Made by a program: the position numbers and the translations under genes | Shown here: positions 43,837-53,789 of the stretch, in pieces | Numbering within the stretch: the first letter of the stretch is position 1 | How the letters are laid out: each line of letters starts with the position of its first letter | The notes under the pieces: model-generated | What the model was told of the DNA's origin: nothing | What the model saw: the letters and a program-made list of their open reading frames with translations, nothing else | Databases searched by the model: none | Origin: Catellatospora paridis | GTDB lineage: Bacteria > Actinomycetota > Actinomycetes > Mycobacteriales > Micromonosporaceae | DNA length: 64,000 bases | Assembly (NCBI RefSeq): GCF_009720365.1 | Contig: NZ_ML769314.1 | Location: 611,264 to 675,263, forward strand | Reading direction: 5' to 3'

Positions 43837-44448
43837 GTGACCGAGAAGCAGGCAGGCGTCGCGCGCAAGCGCGTGCTGATCGCGGAGGACGAGGCGCTGA
43901 TCAGGCTGGACCTGGCCGAGATGCTCGGCGAGGAAGGCTACGACGTGGTCGGCGAGGCCGGTGACGGCGAGACCGCGGTGAAGCTGGCCGAGGAGCTGCA
44001 CCCCGACCTGTGCATCCTGGACATCAAGATGCCGATCATGGATGGCCTGGCGGCCGCGGAGCGGATCGCCGGCGCGCGCATCGCCCCGGTGATCATCCTG
44101 ACCGCGTTCAGCCAGCGCGACCTGGTCGAGCGGGCCCGCGCCGCGGGCGCGATGGCATACCTGGTCAAGCCGTTCCAGCAGAGTGACCTGGTGCCGGCCA
44201 TCGAGATCGCGCTGTCCCGGTTCGCCGAGGTGGCGGCTCTGGAGGCCGAGGTCGCCGGGCTGAACGACCGGCTGGAGACCCGCAAGGCCGTGGAGCGGGC
44301 CAAGGGTGCGCTGATGACGCAGTACGGCATGAACGAGCCGCAGGCGTTCAAGTGGATCCAGCGCACCGCGATGGATCACCGCCTGACGATGCGCGAGGTC
44401 GCCGAGCGGATCATCGTCGAGGCGGCGGCCGCGGAGTCCGCCGAGTAA
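43837..44448 (+). CDS. pdtaR: ANTAR-domain response regulator (PdtaR-like)
   Basis: About 203 residues. The receiver domain (residues about 10-125) has the acidic pair in VLIAEDEALIRLDL, the phosphorylated Asp in DLCILDIKMPIMDG, the Thr of ILTAFSQ and Lys of AYLVKPF. The ANTAR RNA-binding domain (about 135-195) has the typical LETRKAVERAKGALMTQYGMNEPQAFKWIQ pattern split over its helices. Phosphorylated ANTAR proteins bind paired hairpins in mRNA leaders and prevent termination. GTG at 43837 is a likely start; no cognate histidine kinase is adjacent, as for PdtaR in mycobacteria. Confidence 0.9.
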   Translation: MTEKQAGVARKRVLIAEDEALIRLDLAEMLGEEGYDVVGEAGDGETAVKLAEELHPDLCILDIKMPIMDGLAAAERIAGARIAPVIILTAFSQRDLVERARAAGAMAYLVKPFQQSDLVPAIEIALSRFAEVAALEAEVAGLNDRLETRKAVERAKGALMTQYGMNEPQAFKWIQRTAMDHRLTMREVAERIIVEAAAAESAE

Positions 44449-44514
44449 GCAGATCAGGGGCGTGCGCCGCGGCTGGGGTCAGCGCGGTCGCGGCGGCGCG
44501 CCTACCATCGGACC

Positions 44515-45684
44515 ATGCTGTCCGGTCGCCGCACGGTCGCGCTGGTGCTCCTGGTCGCTCTGGCGGGCGGGTGCACCGCCGCCGCGCCGTCGCCGATGCC
44601 CGCGCCCGAGCTGCGCCCGTCGTGGCGCGAGCTGACGCTGCCGGCGCCGCCCGGTCCGGCGGGCCGGCTGGTGCTGGGTGATGCGACGGTCTGCGACGGC
44701 CGGTGGTATCTGTCGGGGGCGCTCGCCGATCCGGCCGGTGTCACCCGGCCCGTGGTGTGGACCAGCTCGGACGGGCAGACCTGGCGGTCGCTGGAGTTCC
44801 TGGGCACGAGCTATTACGGCGAGCGGGCCGCGATCTACGCGCTGGGCTGCCGCGGTGACCGGATCGCGATGCTGGGGGCGCGCAGCGGTGGCGCGCACGG
44901 CAATCCGCGGGTGACCCAGTGGTACGGCGGCCCGGACGGCCCGCTGCACGAGGTGATCGCCGGGTTCCAGCTGTACGGCGGTCCGGACGCGGTGAACACG
45001 GCCCGGCTCGCGGGCGGCCCGCGGGGCTGGGCGATCGCGGGTAACCGGCTGGCGGGGGCGGCGGTGTGGCTGTCGCCGGACGCGACCGGGTTCGCCATCC
45101 GGGAGGGTCTGCCGGAGCTGGCGGGCGATGCCCGTGGCGAGACGATGGCGTACGACGTGCTGCCGGTGCCCGACGGCTGGCTGATGGTCGGGGCGCTGAG
45201 TCCCGCGGATCGCATCGACCGCGACGCGCTGGCGTGGACCTCGCCGGACGGCGAGCGCTGGACCCGCCTGCCCGCCCCGGCCTCGCCGGAGTACGAGGAG
45301 TTCGACCGGGTGGCCGTGGTGGCCGGGACGCCTTATGCGGTGGGCCTGCGCGGGGACCGGTTCGGGGCGTGGCGGCTGGCGGACGGCGCATGGGCGGACG
45401 CGGGCGCGTTCGGTTCGACCCGGCCGGGGCCGGTGGCGTGGGTGGCTGGGCTGGCGGTGGCGGACGCGGGTCTGCTGGCTGCCGTCTCGGATGGCGAGAT
45501 GTACCGGTTGTGGCTCATGTCACCCGATCGGGGCTGGGTGGCGGTGGCTTCGCCCGCTCCGCTGCGCGCGGCCGGGGTCTCCGCCGCGGGGGTCGCCGGG
45601 TCGGGCGGGCGGGTTCTGGTGATCGCCGACGACGGGTCCGGGGCGCACGTGTGGATCACGGACCTGCCGGCGAAGCATGGATGA
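44515..45684 (+). CDS. putative secreted lipoprotein with beta-propeller repeats
   Basis: Protein of 389 residues. The start MLSGRRTVALVLLVALAGGC is a lipoprotein signal peptide with the lipobox LAGGC (Cys20). The rest shows repeated Trp/Asp box-like units (VVWTSSDGQTWRSLEF, LAWTSPDGERWTRLPA), typical of sialidase-like or BNR-type propellers. The role is unknown; it should be anchored outside the membrane. TACCAT at 44503-44508, 6 nt before the ATG, indicates a leaderless transcript. It stands alone ahead of the liv operon. Confidence 0.75.
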   Translation: MLSGRRTVALVLLVALAGGCTAAAPSPMPAPELRPSWRELTLPAPPGPAGRLVLGDATVCDGRWYLSGALADPAGVTRPVVWTSSDGQTWRSLEFLGTSYYGERAAIYALGCRGDRIAMLGARSGGAHGNPRVTQWYGGPDGPLHEVIAGFQLYGGPDAVNTARLAGGPRGWAIAGNRLAGAAVWLSPDATGFAIREGLPELAGDARGETMAYDVLPVPDGWLMVGALSPADRIDRDALAWTSPDGERWTRLPAPASPEYEEFDRVAVVAGTPYAVGLRGDRFGAWRLADGAWADAGAFGSTRPGPVAWVAGLAVADAGLLAAVSDGEMYRLWLMSPDRGWVAVASPAPLRAAGVSAAGVAGSGGRVLVIADDGSGAHVWITDLPAKHG

Positions 45685-45884
45685 TACTCGCAGGTCACCG
45701 GGGGGTGCGCCCGAATGGCGCTGCTCACGTAACGGTTGGGTCAACCCTTAGGCGAGGTCTTACCGATCCGGGTGTGAGTGGGATAACGTCCCAGGCCAGA
45801 TCGTGGTTCACGATCTGTTCCGGTCTTGCTGCACGCACAGTGGCGGCGGCGGGTCCGGATCTCGGATGGAGGAGGGTTCTAGCC

Positions 45885-47048
45885 TTGAGGCAACGACTCG
45901 CGCGGGTGCTCGGAGGCGTCGCCATTTTGGCGCTCGTCGCCGGTGGCGCCGCTGCATGCAAGAAGGAAGAGCCGGCGACCAATGGTGGCAGCACCGTTTC
46001 GGGTCTGAAGATCGGTTTCTTCGGCGCCCTCACCGGTGACGCCGCCGGTCTCGTGACGCCGGGCAAGAACGGCGCCGAGCTGGCTATCGCCGAGTACAAC
46101 GCCGCCAACCCGGGCGCCAACGTCACCCTGGTGCCGTTCGACTCGCAGGGTTCCGGCGACAAGGCCGCCCCGCTGGCCACCGCCGCCGTCGCCGACGAGA
46201 AGATCATCGGTGTGGTCGGCCCGGCGTTCTCGGGTGAGTCCGAGGTCGCCAACCCGATCTTCGACAAGGCCGGCCTGCCGATCATCACGCAGTCCGCCAC
46301 CCGCCCGAGCCTGAACAGCAAGGGCTGGAAGATCTTCCACCGCGGCGTCGGCAACGACCTGTCGCAGGGCCCGGCCATCGGCCGCTACCTGAAGGACGTC
46401 GCCAAGGCGGACAAGGTCTACCTCGTCGACGACCAGTCCGCGTACGGCACCGGCCTGCGTGACGAGGTCGAGAAGATCCTCGGCGCAGCCGTCGTCGGCA
46501 AGAACAAGGTCACCGAGAAGCAGGTCGAGTTCGGCCCGGTCGTGACGGCCGTCAAGAACAGCGGCGCGACCGCGGTGTTCTACGGTGGCTACACCCCGGA
46601 GGCGGCCCCGTTCCTGAAGCAGCTGCGTGCCGGCGGCTTCAAGGGCACCTTCATCGGTGGCGACGGCCTCTACGACGCCAACATGCTGAGCGTGACCGGC
46701 AAGGCTGACGTCGAGGGCGCGGTCGTGACCTGCCCGTGTGGCCCGGCCACCGCGGCCAAGGGCAACTTCGTGGCCGACTTCAAGGCCAAGTTCGGCACCG
46801 ACCCGGGCGTGTACGCCGACGTGGCGTACGACCTGACGAAGGTCTTCCTGGAGGGCTTCAAGGCCGGCAAGACCACGCGTGCCGACATGCAGGCGTTCCT
46901 GGGCACCTACAACGGGGTCGGCACCGCCACCGGTGTGACCTACAAGTGGGAGGCCAACGGCGAGCTCGACCCGGCGCAGGTCTCGATCTGGGCGTTCGTC
47001 GCCAAGGACGGCGCCTGGGCGAACCCGACCCAGCTCCCGAAGAGCTGA
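45885..47048 (+). CDS. livK: branched-chain amino acid ABC transporter substrate-binding protein
   Basis: About 387 residues, type I periplasmic-binding fold lipoprotein. The signal region is ARVLGGVAILALVAGGAAAC with the lipid-bearing Cys, followed by KKEEPATNGG. The mature domain has LKIGFFGALTGDAAGLVTPG, IIGVVGPAFSGESEVANPIF, FHRGVGNDLSQGPAIG and VFYGGYTPEAAPFLKQLRAGG, as in LivK/LivJ. It captures leucine, isoleucine, valine or related compounds for LivHMGF. TTG at 45885 is chosen because GGAGGAGGG stands 8 nt ahead; there is no nearby ATG or GTG in frame with a ribosome binding site. Confidence 0.92.
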   Translation: MRQRLARVLGGVAILALVAGGAAACKKEEPATNGGSTVSGLKIGFFGALTGDAAGLVTPGKNGAELAIAEYNAANPGANVTLVPFDSQGSGDKAAPLATAAVADEKIIGVVGPAFSGESEVANPIFDKAGLPIITQSATRPSLNSKGWKIFHRGVGNDLSQGPAIGRYLKDVAKADKVYLVDDQSAYGTGLRDEVEKILGAAVVGKNKVTEKQVEFGPVVTAVKNSGATAVFYGGYTPEAAPFLKQLRAGGFKGTFIGGDGLYDANMLSVTGKADVEGAVVTCPCGPATAAKGNFVADFKAKFGTDPGVYADVAYDLTKVFLEGFKAGKTTRADMQAFLGTYNGVGTATGVTYKWEANGELDPAQVSIWAFVAKDGAWANPTQLPKS

Positions 47049-47085
47049 TCCTTCCCGATCGGCACGTGATTCGCAGTTGATACCC

Positions 47086-47119
47086 GGTGCGGCCGGAGGT
47101 TCCCCCTTCCGGCCGCACC
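47086..47119 (+). terminator. attenuating hairpin between livK and livH
   Basis: Perfect 12-bp stem (47086-47097, 47108-47119) with a 10-nt loop, 38 nt after the livK stop. No strong T run follows (CGGCTTTTC). It probably lets the binding protein be made in excess over the membrane parts. Confidence 0.65.
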
Positions 47120-47149
47120 CGGCTTTTCAGAAACCCTTCGGGAGCCCCC

Positions 47150-48100
47150 GTGAATTTCGATGACCTGATTCAGGGTTTCCCTGATCTGACCACCACCGGA
47201 TTGGCCCAAGGGTCGATCTACGCGCTGGTGGCGCTCGGGTACACCCTGGTCTACGGCGTCTTGCGCCTGATCAACTTTGCCCACTCCGAGGTCTTCATGT
47301 TCGGCACCTTCGCCGCGCTGTGGACCTGGGGACTGATGGGTTACGACAGCAACTCGGCCCGCCCGGACCTGGGTACGGCACTGTTGCTGGTCCTCGTCTC
47401 GCTGGTGGTCGCCTCACTGTTCTCCGGTGGTGTGGCGATGGTCGTCGAGGCGGTGGCCTACCGGCCGCTGCGCAAGCGCAACGCTCCACCCCTCGTCTTC
47501 CTGATCAGCGCCATCGGCGCATCGTTCGTGCTGGCCGAGCTGATGGGCGCCTTCACCGAGCGCCGCCAGCAGGGCATTCCCGGCCTGCTGCCGGGTGAGC
47601 CGCTGTTCTCGGCCGGTGGCTGGACCGTCTACCCGCTGCAGTTGGCGACCGTCGTGGTCGCGCTCGCCGTGATGTTCGCCCTGGACTGGTTCGTGTCGAA
47701 GACCCGCTTCGGGCGCGGTATCCGCGCCGTGGCGCAGGACGCCGACACCGCCGCGCTGATGGGTGTGAACAAGGGCCGCGTGATCGCGCTCGTGTTCCTG
47801 CTCGGCGGCCTGCTGGCCGGCGTCGCCGCGGTCTTCTACAGCATGAAGCAGGGCAACACCCGGTTCAACGTGGGCTTCCTGATGGGCCTGAAGGCGTTCT
47901 CCGCCGCGGTGCTCGGCGGTATCGGCAACCTGCGCGGCGCGCTGGTCGGCGGCCTGCTGCTGGGTCTCGTCGAGTCCTACGGCGCGGCGCTGTTCGGCTC
48001 CAACTGGACCAACGTCATCGCCTTCGTGGTGCTGCTCGTCCTGCTGATGTTCCGCCCCACTGGTCTGCTGGGAGAATCGCTGGGGAGGGCCCGCGCATGA
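47150..48100 (+). CDS. livH: branched-chain amino acid ABC transporter permease LivH
   Basis: About 316 residues with eight or so membrane helices. The family patterns GLAQGSIYALVALGYTLVYGVLRLINFAHSE and FGRGIRAVAQDADTAALMGVNKGRVIALVF (the loop that contacts the ATPases) are both present. It forms the channel together with LivM. GTG at 47150 (VNFDDLIQGFP) agrees with the family start; GGGAG is 5 nt ahead. Its stop overlaps the livM start (ATGA). Confidence 0.93.
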   Translation: MNFDDLIQGFPDLTTTGLAQGSIYALVALGYTLVYGVLRLINFAHSEVFMFGTFAALWTWGLMGYDSNSARPDLGTALLLVLVSLVVASLFSGGVAMVVEAVAYRPLRKRNAPPLVFLISAIGASFVLAELMGAFTERRQQGIPGLLPGEPLFSAGGWTVYPLQLATVVVALAVMFALDWFVSKTRFGRGIRAVAQDADTAALMGVNKGRVIALVFLLGGLLAGVAAVFYSMKQGNTRFNVGFLMGLKAFSAAVLGGIGNLRGALVGGLLLGLVESYGAALFGSNWTNVIAFVVLLVLLMFRPTGLLGESLGRARA

Positions 48101-49299
48101 CGACCGAGACTGTCAAGAAGCAGCGCTGGAAGCTGAACCTGCGGGACCGCTTCCAGGACATGCCCAAGCCGGCCCGGATCGCCGCCATGGTGGTCTTCGT
48201 GGTCCTGCTGTACCTGCTGCCGACGAAGGCGTTCTACGAGAACCTGGGCTTCCCGATCCCGATGGGCAGCGGCTACCTGCCGCTCTACACGACCGGTTCC
48301 GACATGGCCGGTGTGCTGTTCCAGTGCGGGTACTACATCCTGCTGGCGCTGGGCCTGAACGTGGTGCTCGGTTACGCCGGTCTGCTCGACCTCGGCTTCT
48401 TCGGCTTCTTCGCGGTCGGCGCGTACACCGTGGCGCTGCTGACGTCGCCGGAGAGCAAGCTGATCACCGAGTACAACTGGCTGGAGAGCCCGTGGCCGTG
48501 GCTGTTGACGGTGCCGATCGCGATCGCCCTGGCGATGCTGTCGGGTGTGCTGCTGGGCTGGCCGACGCTGCGGCTGCGCGGTGACTACCTGGCGATCGTG
48601 ACGCTGGGCTTCGCCGAGATCATCCGTATCGTGGCGAAGAACCAGGACTGGATCCTCAACGGCGACCGGGGCATCCCGAGCGTCGGCCACCCGCCGGGCA
48701 CGTGGCCGGACGGTGAGCCGATCTTCGAGCTCGAGTTCACGCCGTACTACTGGCTCGTGCTGACCGTGATCATCGGAGTCATCTTCCTGATCCGGAACCT
48801 GGCCAACAGCCGGGTGGGCCGGGCGTGGGTGGCCATTCGCGAGGACGAGGACGCGGCTGAGCTGATGGGCGTGCCCACGTTCAAGTTCAAGCTGTGGGCG
48901 TTCGCGATCGGCGCGGCGATCGGCGGCCTGTCCGGCTCGCTGTGGGCGGGCCAGGCGAACTTCGTCAACTCGGCGACGTTCAGCCTGGAGAACTCGATCC
49001 TGGTGCTGGCGGCGGTGCTGCTGGGCGGCGCGGGCAGCATCGGCGGCGCCATCCTGGGCGGCTTCCTGGTGATCTACCTGCCGGAGTGGCTGCGCTCGGT
49101 CGGTGACGTGTTCGGCTGGCCGACCCAGGTCCAGGTGGGCAACATCCACATCGACGTCAGCCCGACGTCGCTGCGGTTCGTCATCTTCGGTGCGCTGCTC
49201 ATCGTCGTGATGATCTACCGCCCTCAGGGCCTGTGGCCCAACCGCCGCCGTGCGGCGGAGCTCAAGGACCGGCAGAAGGAGGTGGCCCCCGTTGAGTGA
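48097..49299 (+). CDS. livM: branched-chain amino acid ABC transporter permease LivM
   Basis: Protein of 400 residues, about ten membrane helices. Characteristic segments are ALGLNVVLGYAGLLDLGFFGFFAVGAYT, LRLRGDYLAIVTLGFAEIIR and SRVGRAWVAIREDEDAAELMGV. It pairs with LivH. The ATG at 48097 overlaps the livH stop by four bases. An N-terminal basic stretch (VKKQRWKLNLRDRF) precedes the first helix. The 3' end overlaps livG by 8 nt. Confidence 0.93.
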   Translation: MTTETVKKQRWKLNLRDRFQDMPKPARIAAMVVFVVLLYLLPTKAFYENLGFPIPMGSGYLPLYTTGSDMAGVLFQCGYYILLALGLNVVLGYAGLLDLGFFGFFAVGAYTVALLTSPESKLITEYNWLESPWPWLLTVPIAIALAMLSGVLLGWPTLRLRGDYLAIVTLGFAEIIRIVAKNQDWILNGDRGIPSVGHPPGTWPDGEPIFELEFTPYYWLVLTVIIGVIFLIRNLANSRVGRAWVAIREDEDAAELMGVPTFKFKLWAFAIGAAIGGLSGSLWAGQANFVNSATFSLENSILVLAAVLLGGAGSIGGAILGGFLVIYLPEWLRSVGDVFGWPTQVQVGNIHIDVSPTSLRFVIFGALLIVVMIYRPQGLWPNRRRAAELKDRQKEVAPVE

Positions 49300-50071
49300 G
49301 CGTAAAGCTCTGCTGGAGGTCGACAACGTCACGCTGCGCTTCGGCGGCGTGGTCGCGCTGAACCAGGTCGACTTCACCCTCTACGAGGGCGAGATCCTCG
49401 GTCTGATCGGCCCGAACGGCGCCGGCAAGACCACCTGCTTCAACGCGATGACGGGCGTGTACCTGCCGACCGAGGGCCAGATCCGGTTCAAGGGCGAGCA
49501 GGTCAGTGGCAAGAAGCGCAACCAGATCACGAAGATGGGCATGGCCCGGACGTTCCAGAACATCCGTCTCTTCCCGGAGATGACGGCGCTGGAGAACGTC
49601 CTGGTCGGCACGGACGCACACAACACCACCAGCGTGCCGACGGCGCTGCTGCGGCTGCCCAAGCACTGGCGCGAGGAGCGCCAGAGCAAGGCACGGGCGC
49701 TGGAGCTGCTGTCCTTCGTGGGCATCACGGGTCGCAGCGACGACCTGGCCCGCAACCTGTCCTACGGTGACCAGCGGCGGTTGGAGATCGCCCGTGCGCT
49801 GGCCACCAACCCCTCGCTGCTGTGCCTGGACGAGCCGGCTGCCGGCTTCAACCCGGCCGAGAAGGTGGCGCTGCTCGAGCTGATCAAGAAGATCCGCGAC
49901 TCGGGCGTGACCGTGCTGCTCATCGAGCACGACATGCGACTGGTCATGGGTGTGACGGACCGGATCGTCGTGCTCGAGTTCGGCAGGAAGATCGCTGAGG
50001 GGACTCCCGAGGAAGTGCGGGACAATCCGAAGGTGGTCGCGGCGTACCTGGGGGTTCCCGATGCTGCTTGA
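49292..50071 (+). CDS. livG: branched-chain amino acid ABC transporter ATPase LivG
   Basis: About 259 residues. Walker A GPNGAGKTT, signature NLSYGDQRR, Walker B LLCLDEPAAGFNP and the H-loop LLIEHDM are all normal for LivG. It energises transport as a heterodimer with LivF. TTG at 49292 (LSERKALLEVDNV) is chosen because AAGGAGG stands 9 nt ahead inside the end of livM; no better start is in range. It overlaps livF by 11 nt. Confidence 0.93.
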   Translation: MSERKALLEVDNVTLRFGGVVALNQVDFTLYEGEILGLIGPNGAGKTTCFNAMTGVYLPTEGQIRFKGEQVSGKKRNQITKMGMARTFQNIRLFPEMTALENVLVGTDAHNTTSVPTALLRLPKHWREERQSKARALELLSFVGITGRSDDLARNLSYGDQRRLEIARALATNPSLLCLDEPAAGFNPAEKVALLELIKKIRDSGVTVLLIEHDMRLVMGVTDRIVVLEFGRKIAEGTPEEVRDNPKVVAAYLGVPDAA

Positions 50072-50771
50072 GATCGATGACATCACGCTGCACTACGGGC
50101 GGATCCAGGCGCTGCACGGCATCAGCCTGCACGTCAACGAGGGTGAGGTCGTCGCGCTGATCGGCGCCAACGGCGCCGGCAAGTCGACGATCATGCGGGC
50201 AATCTCGGGCCTGCGGGCGGTGTCCTCCGGGGCGATCCGCTTCAACGGCGAGGACATCAGCAAGGTCCGGGCGGACCTGCGGGTGGCCCGCGGCATCTGC
50301 CAGGCGCCGGAGGGCCGGGGCGTGTTCCCGGGTATGTCGGTGCAGGAGAACCTGGAGATGGGCGCGTACATCCGGCGCGACAGCGCCGCGATCGCGCAGG
50401 ACATGGAGCGGGTGTTCGGCCTGTTCCCGCGTCTGCTCGAGCGCCGCAAGCAGGCCGGTGGCACGCTGTCCGGCGGTGAGCAGCAGATGCTCGCGGTGGG
50501 CCGGGCGCTGATGGCGCGGCCGAAGCTGCTGCTGCTCGACGAGCCGTCGATGGGTCTCGCTCCGATGATCATCCAGCAGATCTTCACGATCATCACGGAG
50601 ATCAACCAGCAGGGCACCACGGTGCTGCTGGTGGAGCAGAACGCCCAGCAGGCCCTGTCCCGGGCGCACCGGGCGTACGTGCTGGAGACCGGCAACATCG
50701 TCAAGGAGGGCACAGGCGCGGACCTGCTGCACGACCCGGCGGTGAAGGCGGCCTACCTCGGCGTGGCCTGA
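50061..50771 (+). CDS. livF: branched-chain amino acid ABC transporter ATPase LivF
   Basis: Protein of 236 residues. Walker A GANGAGKST, signature TLSGGEQQM, Walker B LLLLDEPSMGLAP and the H-loop LLVEQNAQQAL (Gln after Glu, typical of LivF). The sequence RGICQAPEGRGVFPGMSVQENLEMGA is a LivF hallmark. ATG at 50061 lies inside the end of livG. Last gene of livKHMGF; a large hairpin follows. Confidence 0.94.
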   Translation: MLLEIDDITLHYGRIQALHGISLHVNEGEVVALIGANGAGKSTIMRAISGLRAVSSGAIRFNGEDISKVRADLRVARGICQAPEGRGVFPGMSVQENLEMGAYIRRDSAAIAQDMERVFGLFPRLLERRKQAGGTLSGGEQQMLAVGRALMARPKLLLLDEPSMGLAPMIIQQIFTIITEINQQGTTVLLVEQNAQQALSRAHRAYVLETGNIVKEGTGADLLHDPAVKAAYLGVA

Positions 50772-50786
50772 TCGCCGATCGGCTGA

Positions 50787-50836
50787 CGGGCGGCCCGTCG
50801 CACGCGTCCTGCGGGGCGTGGGCGGCGGGCCGCCCG
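50787..50836 (+). terminator. terminator of the liv operon
   Basis: Perfect 11-bp outer stem (50787-50797, 50826-50836) enclosing a 28-nt GC-rich loop that can itself pair, 15 nt after the livF stop. No T run, as usual in such high-GC genomes. Confidence 0.65.
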
Positions 50837-50898
50837 CATTCGTGCCGAACGGTGCTCGCGGGGCGATATGGCCGGGTTCAGACCAGGATGTGGCTCAC

Positions 50899-50933
50899 TT
50901 TGCGTTACCGTAAATCATCACACGGTACGCAAA
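50899..50933. promoter_or_regulatory. inverted repeat upstream of the polar amino acid importer
   Basis: TTTGCGTTACCGT (50899-50911) pairs with ACGGTACGCAAA (50922-50933) with one bulged base. It ends 10 nt before the GTG of the binding protein gene and could be an operator, or a leader hairpin if the transcript starts further up. Confidence 0.5.
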
Positions 50934-50943
50934 GGGGATGGAT

Positions 50944-51825
50944 GTGCTCAAGAGACTGATTCCGGTCGGGGCGTTCGCGCTCGCGCTGGCCGCGGGCGGT
51001 TGTGGCGGCGGCGGCGAGCCGTCCGGATCCCCGAGCGCCGGACCCAGCGTGTCGGTCAACCCGACGCTGGCGGCGATGGTGCCCGACGCCGTCAAGTCGG
51101 ACGGCAAGATCCTGGTGGGCGTCGACGCGACGTACGCCCCGAACGAGTTCCTCGCCCCCGACGGCTCGACCGTGGTCGGCTTCGACGTCGACCTGTTCAA
51201 GGCCGTCGCGCAGACCCTCGGGCTGACCGCCGAGTTCCAGCCGTCCACCTTCGGTGACATCATCCCGGGCGTGATGTCCGGCAAGTACGAGGTCGGCGTC
51301 TCCTCGTTCACCGTCAACGACGAGCGCAAGAAGCAGGCGCAGATGGTGACCTACTACAGCGCCGGCACGCAGTGGGCGACCAAGACGGGCAACCCGGCCG
51401 GGGTCAACCCCGACGAGCCGTGCGGCAAGCGCATCGCGGTGCAGAAGGACACGGTGCAGTTCGAGGACATCACCAAGCGCTCCGAGGCGTGTGTCGCCGG
51501 GGGCAAGCCCGCCGTGACCATCCAGCCCTACGCGGGTCAGGACCAGGTCGCCACCTCCGTGGTGTCCGGCAAGGACGACGCCATGCTGGCCGACTCGCCC
51601 ATCACGGCGTACGCGGTGAAGCAGTCCAACGGCCAGCTGGAGCTGCTCGGCGGCGTCTACGACTCGGCTCCCTACGGTTACGTGGTCGCCAAGGACCAGG
51701 TCGAGATGGCCAAGGCGCTGCAGGCCGCGGTCGATGAGCTGATCAAGAACGGCGCGTACGAGCAGATCCTGAGCAACTGGGGCGTGCAGGCGGGCGCCGT
51801 GCCCAGCGCGCAGATCAACCCGTAG
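50944..51825 (+). CDS. polar amino acid ABC transporter substrate-binding lipoprotein
   Basis: About 293 residues of the type II periplasmic-binding fold (PBPb, family 3). The signal peptide VLKRLIPVGAFALALAAGGC ends in the lipobox AAGGC. The mature part has LVGVDATYAPNEFLAPDG, GFDVDLFKAVAQTLG, IIPGVMSGKYEVGVSSFTVNDERK and a C-terminal APYGYVVAKDQ, as in glutamine, glutamate or basic amino acid binders. GTG at 50944 is preferred because AAGGGG stands 6 nt ahead; ATG at 50938 would be too close to it. First gene of a three-gene importer operon. Confidence 0.9.
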   Translation: MLKRLIPVGAFALALAAGGCGGGGEPSGSPSAGPSVSVNPTLAAMVPDAVKSDGKILVGVDATYAPNEFLAPDGSTVVGFDVDLFKAVAQTLGLTAEFQPSTFGDIIPGVMSGKYEVGVSSFTVNDERKKQAQMVTYYSAGTQWATKTGNPAGVNPDEPCGKRIAVQKDTVQFEDITKRSEACVAGGKPAVTIQPYAGQDQVATSVVSGKDDAMLADSPITAYAVKQSNGQLELLGGVYDSAPYGYVVAKDQVEMAKALQAAVDELIKNGAYEQILSNWGVQAGAVPSAQINP

Positions 51826-51828
51826 GCC

Positions 51829-52806
51829 ATGACCATCCCGGACACGTCGGCCACCCCGGTGCCGCGGGACGCCGAACCGATCAAGGCGATCCCGGTCCGG
51901 CACCCGGGACGGTGGGTCGCCGTCGCCGTGATCGCGGTGCTGGTGGCGATGTTCGTGCACCTGCTGCTCACGAACGACGCCTTCCACTGGGAATTCATGT
52001 TCCGCAACATGTTCACGCCGCCGGTGCTGCGCGGCGTCGCCGGCACGGTCGTGATCACGATTCTGTCGATGATCATCGGTGTGCTGCTGGGCATCGTCGT
52101 CGCCGTCGCACGGCTGTCGAACAACCCGATCCTGCGTGGCGTGGCCTGGGCCTACACCTGGTTCTTCCGGGCCGTGCCCCGGTACGTGCTGCTCATCGTC
52201 ATGGGCAACCTGGGCATCCTGTGGTCGCGGCTGGAGGTCGGCGTTCCGTTCGACACCTATCTCGGCCGCCTGTTCGGCGTCGAGGACGCGCAGTGGCGGC
52301 TGTTCGGGCTCGACACCCGCGACCTGCTCAGCGGGTTCACGGTCGGCGTGCTGGGTCTGGCGCTGTCGGAGGCGGCGTACATGGCCGAGATCGTGCGGGC
52401 CGGCATGCTCTCGGTCGACCCGGGCCAGGACGAGGCGGCCACCGCGCTCGGCATGAGCCGCGGCCAGGCGCTGCGCCGCGTGGTGCTGCCGCAGGCGATG
52501 CGGGTCATCATCCCGCCCACCGGCAACGAGTCCATCGCCATGCTCAAGGACACCTCGCTGCTCATCGCGGTGCCGGTCACCGACGAACTGTTCTTCCAGC
52601 TCTCCGCCATCGGCAACCGGTACTTCCTGATCTTCCCGATGCTGGTCGCGGCGATGCTGTGGTACCTGTTCCTGGTCAGCATCCTGCTGGTCGGTCAATA
52701 CTTCCTGGAGAAGCGCTTCTCCCGCGGCTACGGCCGCGCCGACAAGGCGAAGATGAAGCTCGAAGGCCTGGCCGCCGAGCACGGAGCGAACCCGGAGCTG
52801 CCATGA
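51829..52806 (+). CDS. polar amino acid ABC transporter permease
   Basis: Protein of 325 residues, HisM/GlnP family. An N-terminal cytoplasmic segment precedes about five membrane helices; [32 protein letters not shown] starts the inner-membrane transport domain, and the ATPase-contact loop [29 protein letters not shown] is clear. A single permease gene means it should act as a homodimer. It begins 3 nt after the binding protein gene. Its stop overlaps the ATG of a 9-codon mini-ORF. Confidence 0.92.
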   Translation: MTIPDTSATPVPRDAEPIKAIPVRHPGRWVAVAVIAVLVAMFVHLLLTNDAFHWEFMFRNMFTPPVLRGVAGTVVITILSMIIGVLLGIVVAVARLSNNPILRGVAWAYTWFFRAVPRYVLLIVMGNLGILWSRLEVGVPFDTYLGRLFGVEDAQWRLFGLDTRDLLSGFTVGVLGLALSEAAYMAEIVRAGMLSVDPGQDEAATALGMSRGQALRRVVLPQAMRVIIPPTGNESIAMLKDTSLLIAVPVTDELFFQLSAIGNRYFLIFPMLVAAMLWYLFLVSILLVGQYFLEKRFSRGYGRADKAKMKLEGLAAEHGANPELP

Positions 52807-52828
52807 GCGAGCGCAGCGAGGAGAAGGC

Positions 52829-52832
<4 letters not shown>
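52803..52832 (+). CDS. 9-codon coupling mini-ORF (MSERSEEKA)
   Basis: ATG at 52803 overlaps the permease stop and TGA at 52830-52832 overlaps the ATG of the ATPase gene, both as ATGA. The peptide MSERSEEKA equals the two ends of the 24-codon ORF at 9531 (VSERSE... and ...SEEKA) with the middle missing. It carries the GAGGAG ribosome binding site of the next gene. Confidence 0.4.
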
Positions 52833-53641
<809 letters not shown>

Positions 53642-53660
53642 CCCACCCGCCTCTCATGCG

Positions 53661-53719
53661 TTGATCATGAACTTATGGCACGGCTCGACGGTGTGTCGTG
53701 CCCACAACTTCATGATCGA
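53661..53719. repeat. 59-bp palindromic element, family A copy 4
   Basis: Same element as at 23278, forward orientation, 19 nt behind the GlnQ-like gene. Two more copies lie within the next 3.4 kb, so half of the family is clustered around polA. Confidence 0.9.
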
Positions 53720-53789
53720 CTGGGTGTGGGCCGGCAGGGGTGCGGGTTGCTGGTCGAGTGCCGGGGGCCGCGGCAATTAGGGTGGGCGC